Assembly: GCF_002953215.1 (NCBI RefSeq)
Contig: NZ_CP026378.1
Span: 496,001 to 560,000 of the forward strand
Reading direction: 5' to 3'
DNA length: 64,000 bases
Origin: Mixta calida
GTDB lineage: Bacteria; Pseudomonadota; Gammaproteobacteria; Enterobacterales; Enterobacteriaceae
The notes beneath the pieces are model-generated. The model had not been told where the DNA came from, did no database searches, and saw only the letters and a program-made list of their open reading frames with translations. The position numbers and the translations under genes were made by a program. This document shows, one piece after another, positions 1 to 11,430 of the stretch (its first letter is position 1; each line of letters opens with the position of its first letter).

Positions 1-1
1 A

Positions 2-235
2 ATTAATTCTTCAGACAATGCTGATGCTCCATTGCCATTTGCCGACGTGTTGGCTAACGTAGGAGATGAGGTTACACCTGTTGACGTCGTCGCTGAACGT
101 GCCGGCCAACCTGTGCCAGCCATCATAGCTAAGCTGCTTGAGCTGGAGTTAGCAGGGTGGATCGCAGCTGTACCCGGCGGCTATGTCCGATTGAGGAGGG
201 CAGGCCATGTTCGACGTACTAATGTACTTGTTTGA
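2..235 (+). CDS. dprA: DprA (Smf), C-terminal end only
   Basis: This is the last 77 codons of DprA/Smf, the DNA-processing protein that loads RecA on incoming single-stranded DNA. The reading frame is open from the first bases of the window, so the gene begins upstream. What remains is the C-terminal winged-helix domain: it contains [11 protein letters not shown] and [18 protein letters not shown] and ends [13 protein letters not shown], which closely matches the end of E. coli Smf. The Rossmann-fold DNA-binding core lies outside the window. The 3' end overlaps smg by 29 bases, so the two are probably translated from one message. Identity rests on recognising the E. coli tail and the dprA-smg order. 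Confidence 0.9.
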   Translation: MNSSDNADAPLPFADVLANVGDEVTPVDVVAERAGQPVPAIIAKLLELELAGWIAAVPGGYVRLRRAGHVRRTNVLV

Positions 236-680
236 AACTTATATCCACAGCGAAGCAGAAATGCGCGTTGATCAGGATAAACTGACGGATGATCTGGCTG
301 ATGCCGGGTTCCATCGTGATGATATTTATAATGCGTTGAACTGGTTGGAAAAATTAGCAGACTATCAAGACGGCCTCGTTGCTCCGATACTGTTAACCAC
401 CGATCCGCTCTCGATGCGTATTTATACAGAGCAAGAATGTCAGCGTCTTGATGCCAGCTGCCGCGGATTCATTCTGTTCCTTGAGCAAATCCAGGTATTG
501 AATCTGGAAACGCGTGAAATGGTTATTGAACGGGTTATGGCTCTGGATACGCTTGAATTCGATCTGGAAGATCTCAAATGGGTCGTGCTAATGGTGCTGT
601 TCAACATCCCAGGATGTGAAAACGCCTATCAGCAGATGGAAGAGCTACTTTTCGACGTCAATGAAGGAATATTGCACTGA
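207..680 (+). CDS. smg: Smg family protein (DUF494)
   Basis: This 157-residue acidic, helical cytoplasmic protein matches the Smg (DUF494) family in length and in the opening [18 protein letters not shown]. Its molecular role is not established; it is conserved beside dprA in gammaproteobacteria. The start lies inside the end of dprA, preceded by a GAGGAGGGCAGG stretch that makes a strong ribosome binding site. yrdD follows after 24 bases. No membrane segment or catalytic motif is evident. Codon use and GC resemble the neighbours. Confidence 0.95.
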   Translation: MFDVLMYLFETYIHSEAEMRVDQDKLTDDLADAGFHRDDIYNALNWLEKLADYQDGLVAPILLTTDPLSMRIYTEQECQRLDASCRGFILFLEQIQVLNLETREMVIERVMALDTLEFDLEDLKWVVLMVLFNIPGCENAYQQMEELLFDVNEGILH

Positions 681-704
681 GTTATTTAACAGTGACATAT
701 CGCA

Positions 705-1259
705 ATGAGTAAACCAGCACTTTTCACAGTGCGAAAACATGAATCCTGCCCCACCTGTGGGGCAGATCTCGTTATTCGCTCCGGGAAGCACGGTCCTTTT
801 CTTGGTTGTTCGCATTATCCAGAGTGTGATTATATTCGTCCGCTGAAAAACCAATCGGATGGGCATATCATTAAAGTCCTGGAAGGACAGCAATGTCCGC
901 GCTGTCAGGCCGATCTGGTATTACGCCAGGGGCGGTACGGCATGTTTATCGGCTGTAGCCGATATCCTGAATGCGACCACACAGAAATGATCGATCGTCC
1001 GGATGAAACCAGCATTAGCTGTCCGCAGTGTCAGCAAGGACACCTGGTCCAGCGCCGTTCACGTTTCGGCAAAACCTTTCACGCCTGCGATCGCTATCCA
1101 GATTGCCAGTTTGCAGTGAATTTCACGCCAAAAGAGGGAACGTGCGCCTTTTGCCATTTTCCCTTATTAATTGAGAAAAAGACCGCTCACGGTTTAAAAC
1201 GCTTTTGCGCCAGTAAAGCCTGCGGCAAACCCGTTAGTGCAGGAAACAGCAGTGAATAA
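705..1259 (+). CDS. yrdD: YrdD, topoisomerase I-like zinc-ribbon protein
   Basis: This 184-residue protein contains four Cys-rich zinc ribbons of the type found at the C-terminus of DNA topoisomerase I. The repeats begin near residues 14, 64, 107 and 146, with [24 protein letters not shown] and CAFC pairs followed by [26 protein letters not shown] and CASKACG. It lacks any topoisomerase catalytic domain, so it is probably a nucleic-acid-binding protein; no activity can be assigned from sequence alone. It lies between smg and tsaC and overlaps tsaC by 8 bases, which points to one operon with translational coupling. Confidence 0.93.
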   Translation: MSKPALFTVRKHESCPTCGADLVIRSGKHGPFLGCSHYPECDYIRPLKNQSDGHIIKVLEGQQCPRCQADLVLRQGRYGMFIGCSRYPECDHTEMIDRPDETSISCPQCQQGHLVQRRSRFGKTFHACDRYPDCQFAVNFTPKEGTCAFCHFPLLIEKKTAHGLKRFCASKACGKPVSAGNSSE

Positions 1260-1824
1260 AGAACCTATGCCCGGAAATCTTGATTGGTGCGTTGCACAAC
1301 TTCAGCAGCAAGCTGTGATCGCTTATCCAACCGAAGCAGTATTTGGCCTGGGTTGCGACCCGGATAGTGAACAAGCGGTCATGCAGCTGCTGGCGTTTAA
1401 GCAGCGTCCGGTTGAAAAAGGGCTGATTTTGATCGCTGCGGATTATCAGCAGCTGGAACCTTATATCGCCGACCGGGAACTTTCGGTGGAACAGCGCGAA
1501 AGAATGTTTGCTACCTGGCCAGGCCCGGTCACCTGGGTTTTGCCTGCGCCGTCGCAAACGCCGCGCTGGTTAACGGGGCGTTTTGATTCTTTAGCGGTAC
1601 GCGTTAGCGATCACCCTCTGGTGCAGCAACTCTGCCGGGCATTTGGCAAACCGCTGGTTTCTACCAGCGCTAACCTGAGCGGCCAGCCGCCTTGCCGTAA
1701 CGTTAAGGAAGTACTGCAGCAGTTTGGCGAGCAATTTCCGGTGTTGCAGGGCGAAACTGGCGGTCGTATTAATCCTTCTGAAATTCGCGATATTATCAGC
1801 GGCGACATTATTCGCCAGGGATAA
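1252..1824 (+). CDS. tsaC: Threonylcarbamoyl-AMP synthase TsaC (YrdC/RimN)
   Basis: TsaC makes threonylcarbamoyl-AMP from threonine, bicarbonate and ATP, the first step of the t6A37 modification of tRNAs that read ANN codons. The YrdC-fold signature is visible in [37 protein letters not shown] and [11 protein letters not shown]. The GTG at 1252 is chosen rather than the upstream GTG at 1237 because AGGA lies 7 bases before it and it gives 190 residues, the same length as E. coli TsaC. The start overlaps the end of yrdD, and aroE begins 3 bases after the stop. Confidence 0.94.
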   Translation: MNKEPMPGNLDWCVAQLQQQAVIAYPTEAVFGLGCDPDSEQAVMQLLAFKQRPVEKGLILIAADYQQLEPYIADRELSVEQRERMFATWPGPVTWVLPAPSQTPRWLTGRFDSLAVRVSDHPLVQQLCRAFGKPLVSTSANLSGQPPCRNVKEVLQQFGEQFPVLQGETGGRINPSEIRDIISGDIIRQG

Positions 1825-1827
1825 GCT

Positions 1828-2646
1828 ATGGATAATTTCGTTGTTATCGGCCATCCAATTGCTCACAGCAAATCACCGTTGATTCATCGCTGCTTTGCTG
1901 AGCAAACAGGTATTGAACATCGTTATGGCACGCTATTAGCGCCTCTTGATGGCTTTACCCAATGCGTTCGACATTTTCTGGAGCTGGGAGGGAAAGGCGC
2001 CAACGTAACGCTGCCTTTTAAACAGCAGGCATATGAGCTGGCGGACGAATTAACGGAGCGGGCTGCGTTAGCTGGCGCCGTCAATACGTTACACAAACGT
2101 CAGGATGGCAGTCTGTTGGGCGATAACACCGACGGCATAGGCCTGCTCAGCGATCTGCAGAGGCTTTCGCTTATCAGGCCGAACGACAGGATACTGCTGA
2201 TTGGCGCCGGCGGCGCGGCGCGCGGGGTGATCCTGCCTTTGCTTTCTCTTGGTTGCGCATTAACGGTAACTAACCGCACGCCAGAGCGGGCTAGCGAACT
2301 TGCCCGGGCGTTTGCTCATACGGGTGAAATTACAGCTTTATCGTTGGCGGCGTTGACGAAGGAACGTTTTGACTTGGTTATCAACGCGACTTCAAGCGGC
2401 GTAAGCGGAGATATCCCTGCCATTCCAACTTCTTTAATCAGTGCCGATACGCGTTGCTACGATATGTTCTATCAACATGGATCTACGCCTTTTTTACGCT
2501 GGTGTCAGCATTCTGGCGCGACGGCAATGGCGGATGGACTTGGCATGCTGGTGGGACAGGCGGCGCACGCTTTCTTGCTTTGGCATGGTGTTCTGCCTGA
2601 CGTAACGCCGGTAATCAGCCGTTTGCAGCAGGAATTGGCGAAGTGA
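1828..2646 (+). CDS. aroE: Shikimate dehydrogenase AroE
   Basis: This 272-residue NADPH-dependent enzyme reduces 3-dehydroshikimate to shikimate in aromatic amino acid synthesis. The N-terminal substrate domain shows [13 protein letters not shown] and [11 protein letters not shown], which carries the catalytic Lys, plus NTDGIGLL. The dinucleotide-binding motif GAGGAARGV is near residue 127, and NRTPERA, typical of NADP preference, follows. Length equals the E. coli enzyme. Its stop overlaps the GTG start of yrdB (GTGA), implying coupled translation. aroQ, an enzyme of the same pathway, lies elsewhere in this window at 22183-22638. Confidence 0.97.
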   Translation: MDNFVVIGHPIAHSKSPLIHRCFAEQTGIEHRYGTLLAPLDGFTQCVRHFLELGGKGANVTLPFKQQAYELADELTERAALAGAVNTLHKRQDGSLLGDNTDGIGLLSDLQRLSLIRPNDRILLIGAGGAARGVILPLLSLGCALTVTNRTPERASELARAFAHTGEITALSLAALTKERFDLVINATSSGVSGDIPAIPTSLISADTRCYDMFYQHGSTPFLRWCQHSGATAMADGLGMLVGQAAHAFLLWHGVLPDVTPVISRLQQELAK

Positions 2647-2894
2647 ATCAGGCGATACAGTTTCCTGACAGAGAAAACTGGGATGAGGCGCAGCAGGCAA
2701 TCTGTTTTCCTGCGATGGTTAACGGCTTTCAGCTTACCTGTGCGATTACAGTGAAAGAACTACGCCAGCGGTTCCTGGAGGAAGGGGAACCGCTGGAAAT
2801 CTTTCGTCGTCACCGCTGGGATTTGGAGGATCAGGCGCAAAGTCTGATTGAAGACCAACAGGAAGATAGTCAGGGCTGGGTTTGGCTCTCCTGA
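2643..2894 (+). CDS. yrdB: YrdB, DUF1488 family protein
   Basis: This small 83-residue acidic protein (DUF1488) has an unknown role. It opens [20 protein letters not shown] and ends with an acidic helical tail and WVWLS, matching the YrdB family in length and position after aroE. It starts with GTG overlapping the aroE stop, and is the last gene of the dprA-smg-yrdD-tsaC-aroE run. Its 3' end overlaps the convergent yrdA by 25 bases, so the two transcripts are complementary at their ends. Confidence 0.88.
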   Translation: MNQAIQFPDRENWDEAQQAICFPAMVNGFQLTCAITVKELRQRFLEEGEPLEIFRRHRWDLEDQAQSLIEDQQEDSQGWVWLS

Positions 2895-3430
2895 GCCAGA
2901 TAATCATCTTTCCAGCGGACGTAATTGTTGGCCGAGTAGCGCAGCCCTTCAAGCTCTTTCTCATTAAGAGGGCGAATCTGTTTCACCGGGCTGCCAAGAT
3001 AGAGGTAACCTTTTTCCAGACGCTTCCCGGGCGGCACCAGGCTGCCAGCGCCAATCATTACATCATCTTCTACTATAACCCCATCGAGCAGAATAGAACC
3101 CATCCCCACCAGTACGCGGTTGCCTATCGTGCAGCCATGCAGCATGGCTTTATGCCCGACAGTCACCTCTTCGCCGATAATCAGCGGGAAGCCATCTGGC
3201 TGACTGGCTGATTTATGGGTGACATGAAGAACGCTGCCGTCCTGAATGTTGCTGCGTTTGCCAATCACGACTTTATTTACGTCGCCGCGTATCGCAACCA
3301 GCGGCCAGACGCTGACATCATCCCCCAGCGTCACGTCGCCGATCACTACGCTGGTGGCATCAACCATGACCCGCTCACCCGTGTGCGGAAAAGTTTGTTT
3401 AAATGGGCGTAAAACTGCAGACATACTCAT
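2870..3430 (-). CDS. yrdA: YrdA, gamma-carbonic anhydrase-like hexapeptide protein
   Basis: This 186-residue left-handed beta-helix (hexapeptide repeat) protein belongs to the gamma-carbonic anhydrase-like group. Repeats run through VVIGDVTLGDDVSVWPLVAIRGD, IQDGSVLHVTHK and VTVGHKAMLHGCTIGNRVLVGMG. The three putative metal-ligand His residues are those in VLHVTH, VGHK and MLHG. Whether YrdA hydrates CO2 in vivo is not settled. A nearby in-frame ATG at 3424 would shorten it by two residues and cannot be excluded. It is transcribed away from the rRNA operon promoter and converges on yrdB. Confidence 0.93.
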   Translation of the reverse strand: MSMSAVLRPFKQTFPHTGERVMVDATSVVIGDVTLGDDVSVWPLVAIRGDVNKVVIGKRSNIQDGSVLHVTHKSASQPDGFPLIIGEEVTVGHKAMLHGCTIGNRVLVGMGSILLDGVIVEDDVMIGAGSLVPPGKRLEKGYLYLGSPVKQIRPLNEKELEGLRYSANNYVRWKDDYLAQESQTQP

Positions 3431-3492
3431 TCTCCTTAATAAGGGTTAGGGCAGCGTAGCGGAAATCTCCCCTCACTATCTTTGATATTGTG

Positions 3493-3507
3493 CGGCAATT
3501 TTCATCG
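3493..3507. promoter_or_regulatory. Possible Fis site upstream of rrn P1
   Basis: The 15-mer has G at one end, C at the other and an AT-rich centre (CAATTTT), as in the degenerate Fis consensus. It lies about 100 bases upstream of the P1 start, in the zone where Fis activates E. coli rrn P1 promoters. The motif is weak, so this is a suggestion only. Confidence 0.3.
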
Positions 3508-3550
3508 GATCGCATAAGATCGCAGCGAAAAGAACGAAAAGTCAGCAACC

Positions 3551-3609
3551 AGAAAAAAAGATCCAAAAAAGGCTTGTGCATCCGATTCGGATCCCTATAA
3601 TGCGCCTCC
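3551..3609 (+). promoter_or_regulatory. rRNA operon promoter P1 with UP element
   Basis: The -35 box TTGTGC (3574-3579) and -10 box TATAAT (3596-3601) are separated by 16 bases and followed by GCGCCTCCA, the GC-rich discriminator typical of rrn P1 promoters. An A-rich tract (3551-3572) just upstream looks like an UP element for the RNA polymerase alpha C-terminal domain. Initiation is expected near 3609. The 16-base spacer and discriminator are those that make E. coli P1 promoters sensitive to ppGpp/DksA. Confidence 0.9.
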
Positions 3610-3696
3610 ATCGACACGGCACAACGGCTTACGCCACGCGGTGTTGAGCGGTTCAGCGAAGCCTGAATCGCCGGAGAAAAACTTCTGAAAAAGGGG

Positions 3697-3730
3697 TTGA
3701 CTCTGAAAGAGGAAAGCGTAATATACGCCA
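3697..3730 (+). promoter_or_regulatory. rRNA operon promoter P2
   Basis: The -35 box TTGACT (3697-3702) and -10 box TAATAT (3719-3724) have a 16-base spacer and lie about 120 bases downstream of P1, the usual tandem arrangement of enterobacterial rrn operons. The start is expected near 3730. Confidence 0.85.
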
Positions 3731-3764
3731 CCTCGCGACAACGGCACGAAGCGCCGGTCGCACC

Positions 3765-3776
3765 GCTCTTTAACAA
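3765..3776 (+). promoter_or_regulatory. rrn leader boxA antitermination site
   Basis: GCTCTTTAACAA matches the boxA recognised by NusB/NusE in rRNA leaders. A second copy of the motif lies in the 16S-23S spacer at about 5761-5772, as in E. coli. Confidence 0.85.
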
Positions 3777-3779
3777 TTT

Positions 3780-3801
3780 ATCAGACAATCTGTGTGGGCA
3801 C
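3780..3801 (+). other. 16S precursor processing stem, 5' strand
   Basis: This 22-base stretch pairs with 5460-5481, just downstream of the 16S gene, with one mismatch. The duplex encloses the whole 16S gene and corresponds to the RNase III processing stem of pre-16S rRNA. Confidence 0.85.
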
Positions 3802-3894
3802 TCACAGGACGGATATCGCAAAACACATTTGCAGTATCAAGTCTCAGAGTGAACACGTAATTCATTACGACGTTTTTCTTTGAGCATCAGACTT

Positions 3895-5436
<1,542 letters not shown>

Positions 5437-5541
5437 CCAAGCTGATACCTTCCCGTGAAGTGCTCACACAGATTGTCTGATAGAAAGCATGAGCAAGGCG
5501 TTTACGCGTAGGGGGTACGGTGACAAAAGACATTGTCGCTC

Positions 5542-5610
5542 GATTTTCTTGAGAAAATCTCGCCCTTACACGAAATTAGCGAATCGGTGATTCGCTGAGC
5601 AAATTTCGTG
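5542..5610 (+). other. Spacer hairpins preceding tRNA-Glu
   Basis: Two inverted repeats lie between 16S and the tRNA. A short one (GATTTTC at 5542-5548, GAAAATC at 5553-5559) is followed by a long one: arms CACGAAATT plus AGCGAATC (5569-5585) pair with GATTCGCT (5589-5596) and AATTTCGTG (5602-5610) around a GGT loop. The last base of the second arm is the first base of tRNA-Glu, so the hairpin abuts the RNase P cleavage site and may guide processing. Confidence 0.6.
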
Positions 5611-5685
5611 TCCCCTTCGTCTAGAGGCCCAGGACACCGCCCTTTCACGGCGGTAACAGGGGTTCGAATCCCCTAGGGGACGCCA
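5610..5685 (+). tRNA. tRNA-Glu (anticodon TTC)
   Basis: This 76-base tRNA lies in the 16S-23S spacer and has an encoded CCA end. The acceptor stem pairs GTCCCCT with AGGGGAC, the anticodon stem pairs CCGCC with GGCGG around a loop with anticodon TTC, and the T arm contains GGTTCGAATCC. A single tRNA-Glu marks the 'Glu type' spacer; E. coli rrnD at this locus carries tRNA-Ile and tRNA-Ala. Confidence 0.97.
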
Positions 5686-5880
5686 CTTGCTGGTAGTGTG
5701 AGTGAAAGTCGCGTACCCGTCATATCCTAAAACTGACTTGCGAGTCAGCTTTACGATATTGCTCTTTAACAATCCGGAACAAGCTGAAAATTTGAAAGAG
5801 CAGCTTCTTGTATAAAGAACTGTTCAGAGTCTCTCAATTTCTCGCACCATGCGGTGTCGCAAGACGCCTGCGGGTTGTGA

Positions 5881-8785
<2,905 letters not shown>

Positions 8786-8865
8786 ACAACGCCACAGGCG
8801 TTTTGGGGATGAGAGACGATTTTCAGCTTTGTTTACCGGATAAAAGAAATCTGCGGAAACGAAAG

Positions 8866-8975
8866 ATGTTGCGCTGAAGCAAGGCGGCAAATGAGACATC
8901 AGGAAGGAGCATACAGCGGTATGTGACTGAGTGATGCGAATGCGGCCAACGCAGCAGCAGCGCGGGAGATTCGTT
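8866..8975. repeat. Diverged ERIC-like repeat in the 23S-5S spacer
   Basis: The spacer between 23S and 5S is 206 bases, about twice that of E. coli. Its centre resembles an enterobacterial repetitive intergenic consensus (ERIC/IRU) element as I remember it: AAGGCGGCAA on the left, an imperfect palindrome around GCATAC-AGCG-GTATGTG, then GTGACTGAGTGATGCG and GCGGCCAACGCAGCAGCAGC. The right half is the best match. The element would be transcribed within the rRNA precursor. Boundaries are approximate. Confidence 0.6.
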
Positions 8976-8991
8976 TCCGGCACAAAGAATT

Positions 8992-9111
8992 TGCCTGGCG
9001 GCAAGAGCGCGGTGGTCCCACCTGACCCCATGCCGAACTCAGAAGTGAAACGCCGCAGCGCCGATGGTAGTGTGGGGCCTCCCCATGCGAGAGTAGGGAA
9101 CTGCCAGGCAT
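8992..9111 (+). rRNA. 5S ribosomal RNA, first copy
   Basis: This complete 120-base 5S rRNA runs from TGCCTGGCGGCAAGAGCGCG to GGAACTGCCAGGCAT, with the terminal stem TGCCTGGC/GCCAGGCA intact. It corresponds to rrfD of E. coli by position. It is identical to the second copy at 9288-9407. Confidence 0.97.
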
Positions 9112-9123
9112 CAAATTTAGTGT

Positions 9124-9199
9124 GCTGATATGGCTCAGTTGGTAGAGCGCACCCTTGGTAAGGGTGAGGTCCCCAGTTCGACTCTGGGTATCAGCACCA
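9124..9199 (+). tRNA. tRNA-Thr (anticodon GGT)
   Basis: This 76-base tRNA lies between the two 5S genes and has an encoded CCA. The acceptor stem pairs GCTGATA with TATCAGC, the anticodon loop TTGGTAA gives anticodon GGT, and the T arm contains CAGTTCGACTCTG. It corresponds to thrV of the E. coli rrnD operon and supports orthology of this locus. Confidence 0.97.
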
Positions 9200-9287
9200 G
9201 TTTTAAAACAGGCGGGCAAGATTGCGGCCTGAGCTTAATAAAGCACAACATATTAAATAAGTCGTCACTGACAGCTTATAAAGAATT

Positions 9288-9407
9288 TGCCTGGCGGCAA
9301 GAGCGCGGTGGTCCCACCTGACCCCATGCCGAACTCAGAAGTGAAACGCCGCAGCGCCGATGGTAGTGTGGGGCCTCCCCATGCGAGAGTAGGGAACTGC
9401 CAGGCAT
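9288..9407 (+). rRNA. 5S ribosomal RNA, second copy
   Basis: This second 120-base 5S gene is identical to the first copy over its full length. It corresponds to rrfF, the extra 5S gene of E. coli rrnD. Identity extends over the preceding AAAGAATT and following CAAA, so the duplicated unit is about 132 bases (8984-9115 and 9280-9411). Confidence 0.97.
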
Positions 9408-9421
9408 CAAACAAACGACAG

Positions 9422-9448
9422 AGCCTCAGCGAAAGCTGAGGCTTTTTC
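9422..9448 (+). terminator. rRNA operon terminator
   Basis: A perfect 9-bp stem, AGCCTCAGC/GCTGAGGCT, with a GAAA loop is followed by a T-run. This is a canonical intrinsic terminator 14 bases after the last 5S gene. Confidence 0.93.
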
Positions 9449-9514
9449 GTTTCTGCTTATCCAGATTTTGCGTATAAAACGTTGCTTGAAAGAACCGATC
9501 TCCAGTTGCTGAAA

Positions 9515-9539
9515 CAGCCCCGGCATCCTGCCTGGGCTG
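9515..9539 (-). terminator. Possible terminator of yhdWXYZ
   Basis: A stem of CAGCCC with (T)GGGCTG lies 10 bases beyond the yhdZ stop. On the minus strand the hairpin is followed only by TTTCAG, so the U-tract is weak. Confidence 0.4.
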
Positions 9540-9549
9540 ACCATTTAAT

Positions 9550-10305
9550 TTAGTGAATGACCTGAGATAAAAACATGCGTGTACGCTCTGACTTCGGATG
9601 AGCGAAAAATTCTTGTGGCGGCGCCTCTTCCACAATCTCCCCGCGATCCATAAATATCACCCGATCGGCAACAGTACGCGCGAATCCCATTTCATGGGTG
9701 ACGCAAAGCATTGTCATACCATCTTCCGCCAGACCAATCATGGTATCCAACACCTCTTTTACCATCTCTGGATCGAGCGCCGAGGTCGGCTCATCGAACA
9801 GCATAATCTTCGGCTTCATACAGAGTGAGCGGGCGATAGCCACGCGTTGCTGCTGGCCACCGGAAAGCTGGCCGGGAAACTTATGAGCATGTTCGGCGAT
9901 GCGTACGCGCTCCAGGTAATGCATCGCCAACTCTTCCGCCTGTTTCTTTGCGGTTTTACGTACCCAGATCGGCGCCAGCGTACAGTTCTGCAAGACAGTC
10001 AAATGCGGGAATAGATTAAAGTGCTGGAAAACCATCCCCACCTCAGTACGTACTTTCTCTATATTGCGTAAGTCATCATTCAGGTGAATACCGTCAACGA
10101 CAATACGACCCTGCTGATGTTCTTCCAGGTGATTGATGCAGCGTATGGTGGTGGATTTACCTGAGCCGGATGGCCCGCACAGCACGATGCGTTCACGCGG
10201 CTTCACCGTCAGGTTGATATTTTTCAGTACATGAAACTGCCCATACCACTTATTAACGTTTTCCAGCGTAATCATGGCGTTAGAAGAATTAATTATAGAG
10301 GTCAT
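9550..10305 (-). CDS. yhdZ: Polar amino acid ABC transporter ATPase YhdZ (AapP type)
   Basis: This 251-residue ATP-binding subunit of a polar amino acid importer belongs to the GlnQ/AapP group. The Walker A motif GPSGSGKST is near residue 44, the Q-loop is in [10 protein letters not shown], the signature motif is [15 protein letters not shown], the Walker B is [13 protein letters not shown] and the H-loop is CVTHEMGF. All catalytic motifs are intact. It is nearly identical to E. coli YhdZ, including the [18 protein letters not shown] segment. It is the last gene of yhdWXYZ, 9 bases after yhdY. Substrates cannot be read from the sequence; Aap systems carry a broad range of L-amino acids. Confidence 0.95.
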   Translation of the reverse strand: MTSIINSSNAMITLENVNKWYGQFHVLKNINLTVKPRERIVLCGPSGSGKSTTIRCINHLEEHQQGRIVVDGIHLNDDLRNIEKVRTEVGMVFQHFNLFPHLTVLQNCTLAPIWVRKTAKKQAEELAMHYLERVRIAEHAHKFPGQLSGGQQQRVAIARSLCMKPKIMLFDEPTSALDPEMVKEVLDTMIGLAEDGMTMLCVTHEMGFARTVADRVIFMDRGEIVEEAPPQEFFAHPKSERTRMFLSQVIH

Positions 10306-10314
10306 GAGTGATCC

Positions 10315-11415
10315 TTAATGCGGCTTACGCCCGGTGTGAAAACGCTTCTCCAGGTACTGGCTGTAGCGCGACATGCTGAAACAGAAGATCCAATAGATCA
10401 TGGCGGCGAAGACATAGCCTTCCGTCGACATGCCGAGCCAGGCGGGATCGACGGTAGCCTGCTGCACGCTGCTAAAAAGATCGAACAGGCCGATAATGAT
10501 CACCAGGCTGGTATCTTTAAACAGCGCGATAATGGTATTAACCAGTCCAGGGATCGTCAGCTTTAGCGCCTGTGGCAGGATTACCAACAGCTGTGTTTTC
10601 CAGTAGCCCAGCGCCAGTGACTCGGCCGCTTCCGTCTGTCCTTTCGGCAGCGCCTGCAATCCGCCTCGCACAACTTCCGCAACGTAGGCTGACTGGAACA
10701 GGATAACGCCGACCAGCGCCCGCACCAGCTTATCGATACTGGTACCCTCTGCCATAAACAGCGGAAGCATTACCGATGACATAAACAGCACGGTAATCAG
10801 CGGCACGCCGCGCCAAAACTCAATAAAAATCACCGAGAGCGCCCGCACCACCGGCATGGTAGAACGCCGCCCCAGCGCCAGCAGAATACCCAGCGGCAGC
10901 GCGCCGGCGATACCCACTGCTGCGATAATCAGCGTCAGGGTTAAACCGCCCCACTGACGGGTCTCCACACGCTCAAGCCCAAAAATGCCGCCATACAGCA
11001 TCAGCCAGACAAAAAGTGGAAACGCCACGGCCCAGACAGCGATATAGCGGCCGCGCTGCCGCAGGCGGCTGATAAACATCGGCACTAATGAAAGCAGGCC
11101 GACAACCAGCGTCATATTGATGCGCCAGCGAAGTTCATGCGGATAGAGTCCGTACATAAACTGGCCGAAACGCGCATGAACGAATACCCAGCAAGCGCCC
11201 TCTTTGGTGCAGTCAGCCCGGCTTTCGCCAAACCAGTTCGCCTGGAAGATGAGCCAGTTCAATGCTGGCGGAATAACCTGCCAGGCCAGCCACAGGCAGA
11301 GCAATGTCAGCAAAGAATTAAACCAACTGGAAAAAAGATTCTTACGCGCCCAGGCAGACGCGCGCATCACTGCGTTCGTTGAAACTGGGGGCGTATCATG
11401 TGTTGTCACCGTCAT
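10315..11415 (-). CDS. yhdY: Polar amino acid ABC transporter permease YhdY (AapM type)
   Basis: This 366-residue inner-membrane permease is of the HisM/AapM type. After a cytoplasmic N-terminus and a first membrane segment (about residues 35-55) there is a periplasmic loop with two Cys (ADCTKEGACW), then further membrane helices. The EAA loop that contacts the ATPase reads QTEAAESLALGYWKTQLLVILPQAL. The C-terminus, SRYLQ-like followed by EKRFHTGRKPH, matches E. coli YhdY. It probably pairs with YhdX as a heterodimeric channel energised by YhdZ. Confidence 0.94.
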   Translation of the reverse strand: MTVTTHDTPPVSTNAVMRASAWARKNLFSSWFNSLLTLLCLWLAWQVIPPALNWLIFQANWFGESRADCTKEGACWVFVHARFGQFMYGLYPHELRWRINMTLVVGLLSLVPMFISRLRQRGRYIAVWAVAFPLFVWLMLYGGIFGLERVETRQWGGLTLTLIIAAVGIAGALPLGILLALGRRSTMPVVRALSVIFIEFWRGVPLITVLFMSSVMLPLFMAEGTSIDKLVRALVGVILFQSAYVAEVVRGGLQALPKGQTEAAESLALGYWKTQLLVILPQALKLTIPGLVNTIIALFKDTSLVIIIGLFDLFSSVQQATVDPAWLGMSTEGYVFAAMIYWIFCFSMSRYSQYLEKRFHTGRKPH

Positions 11416-11430
11416 AATGTTCTGTACCTT

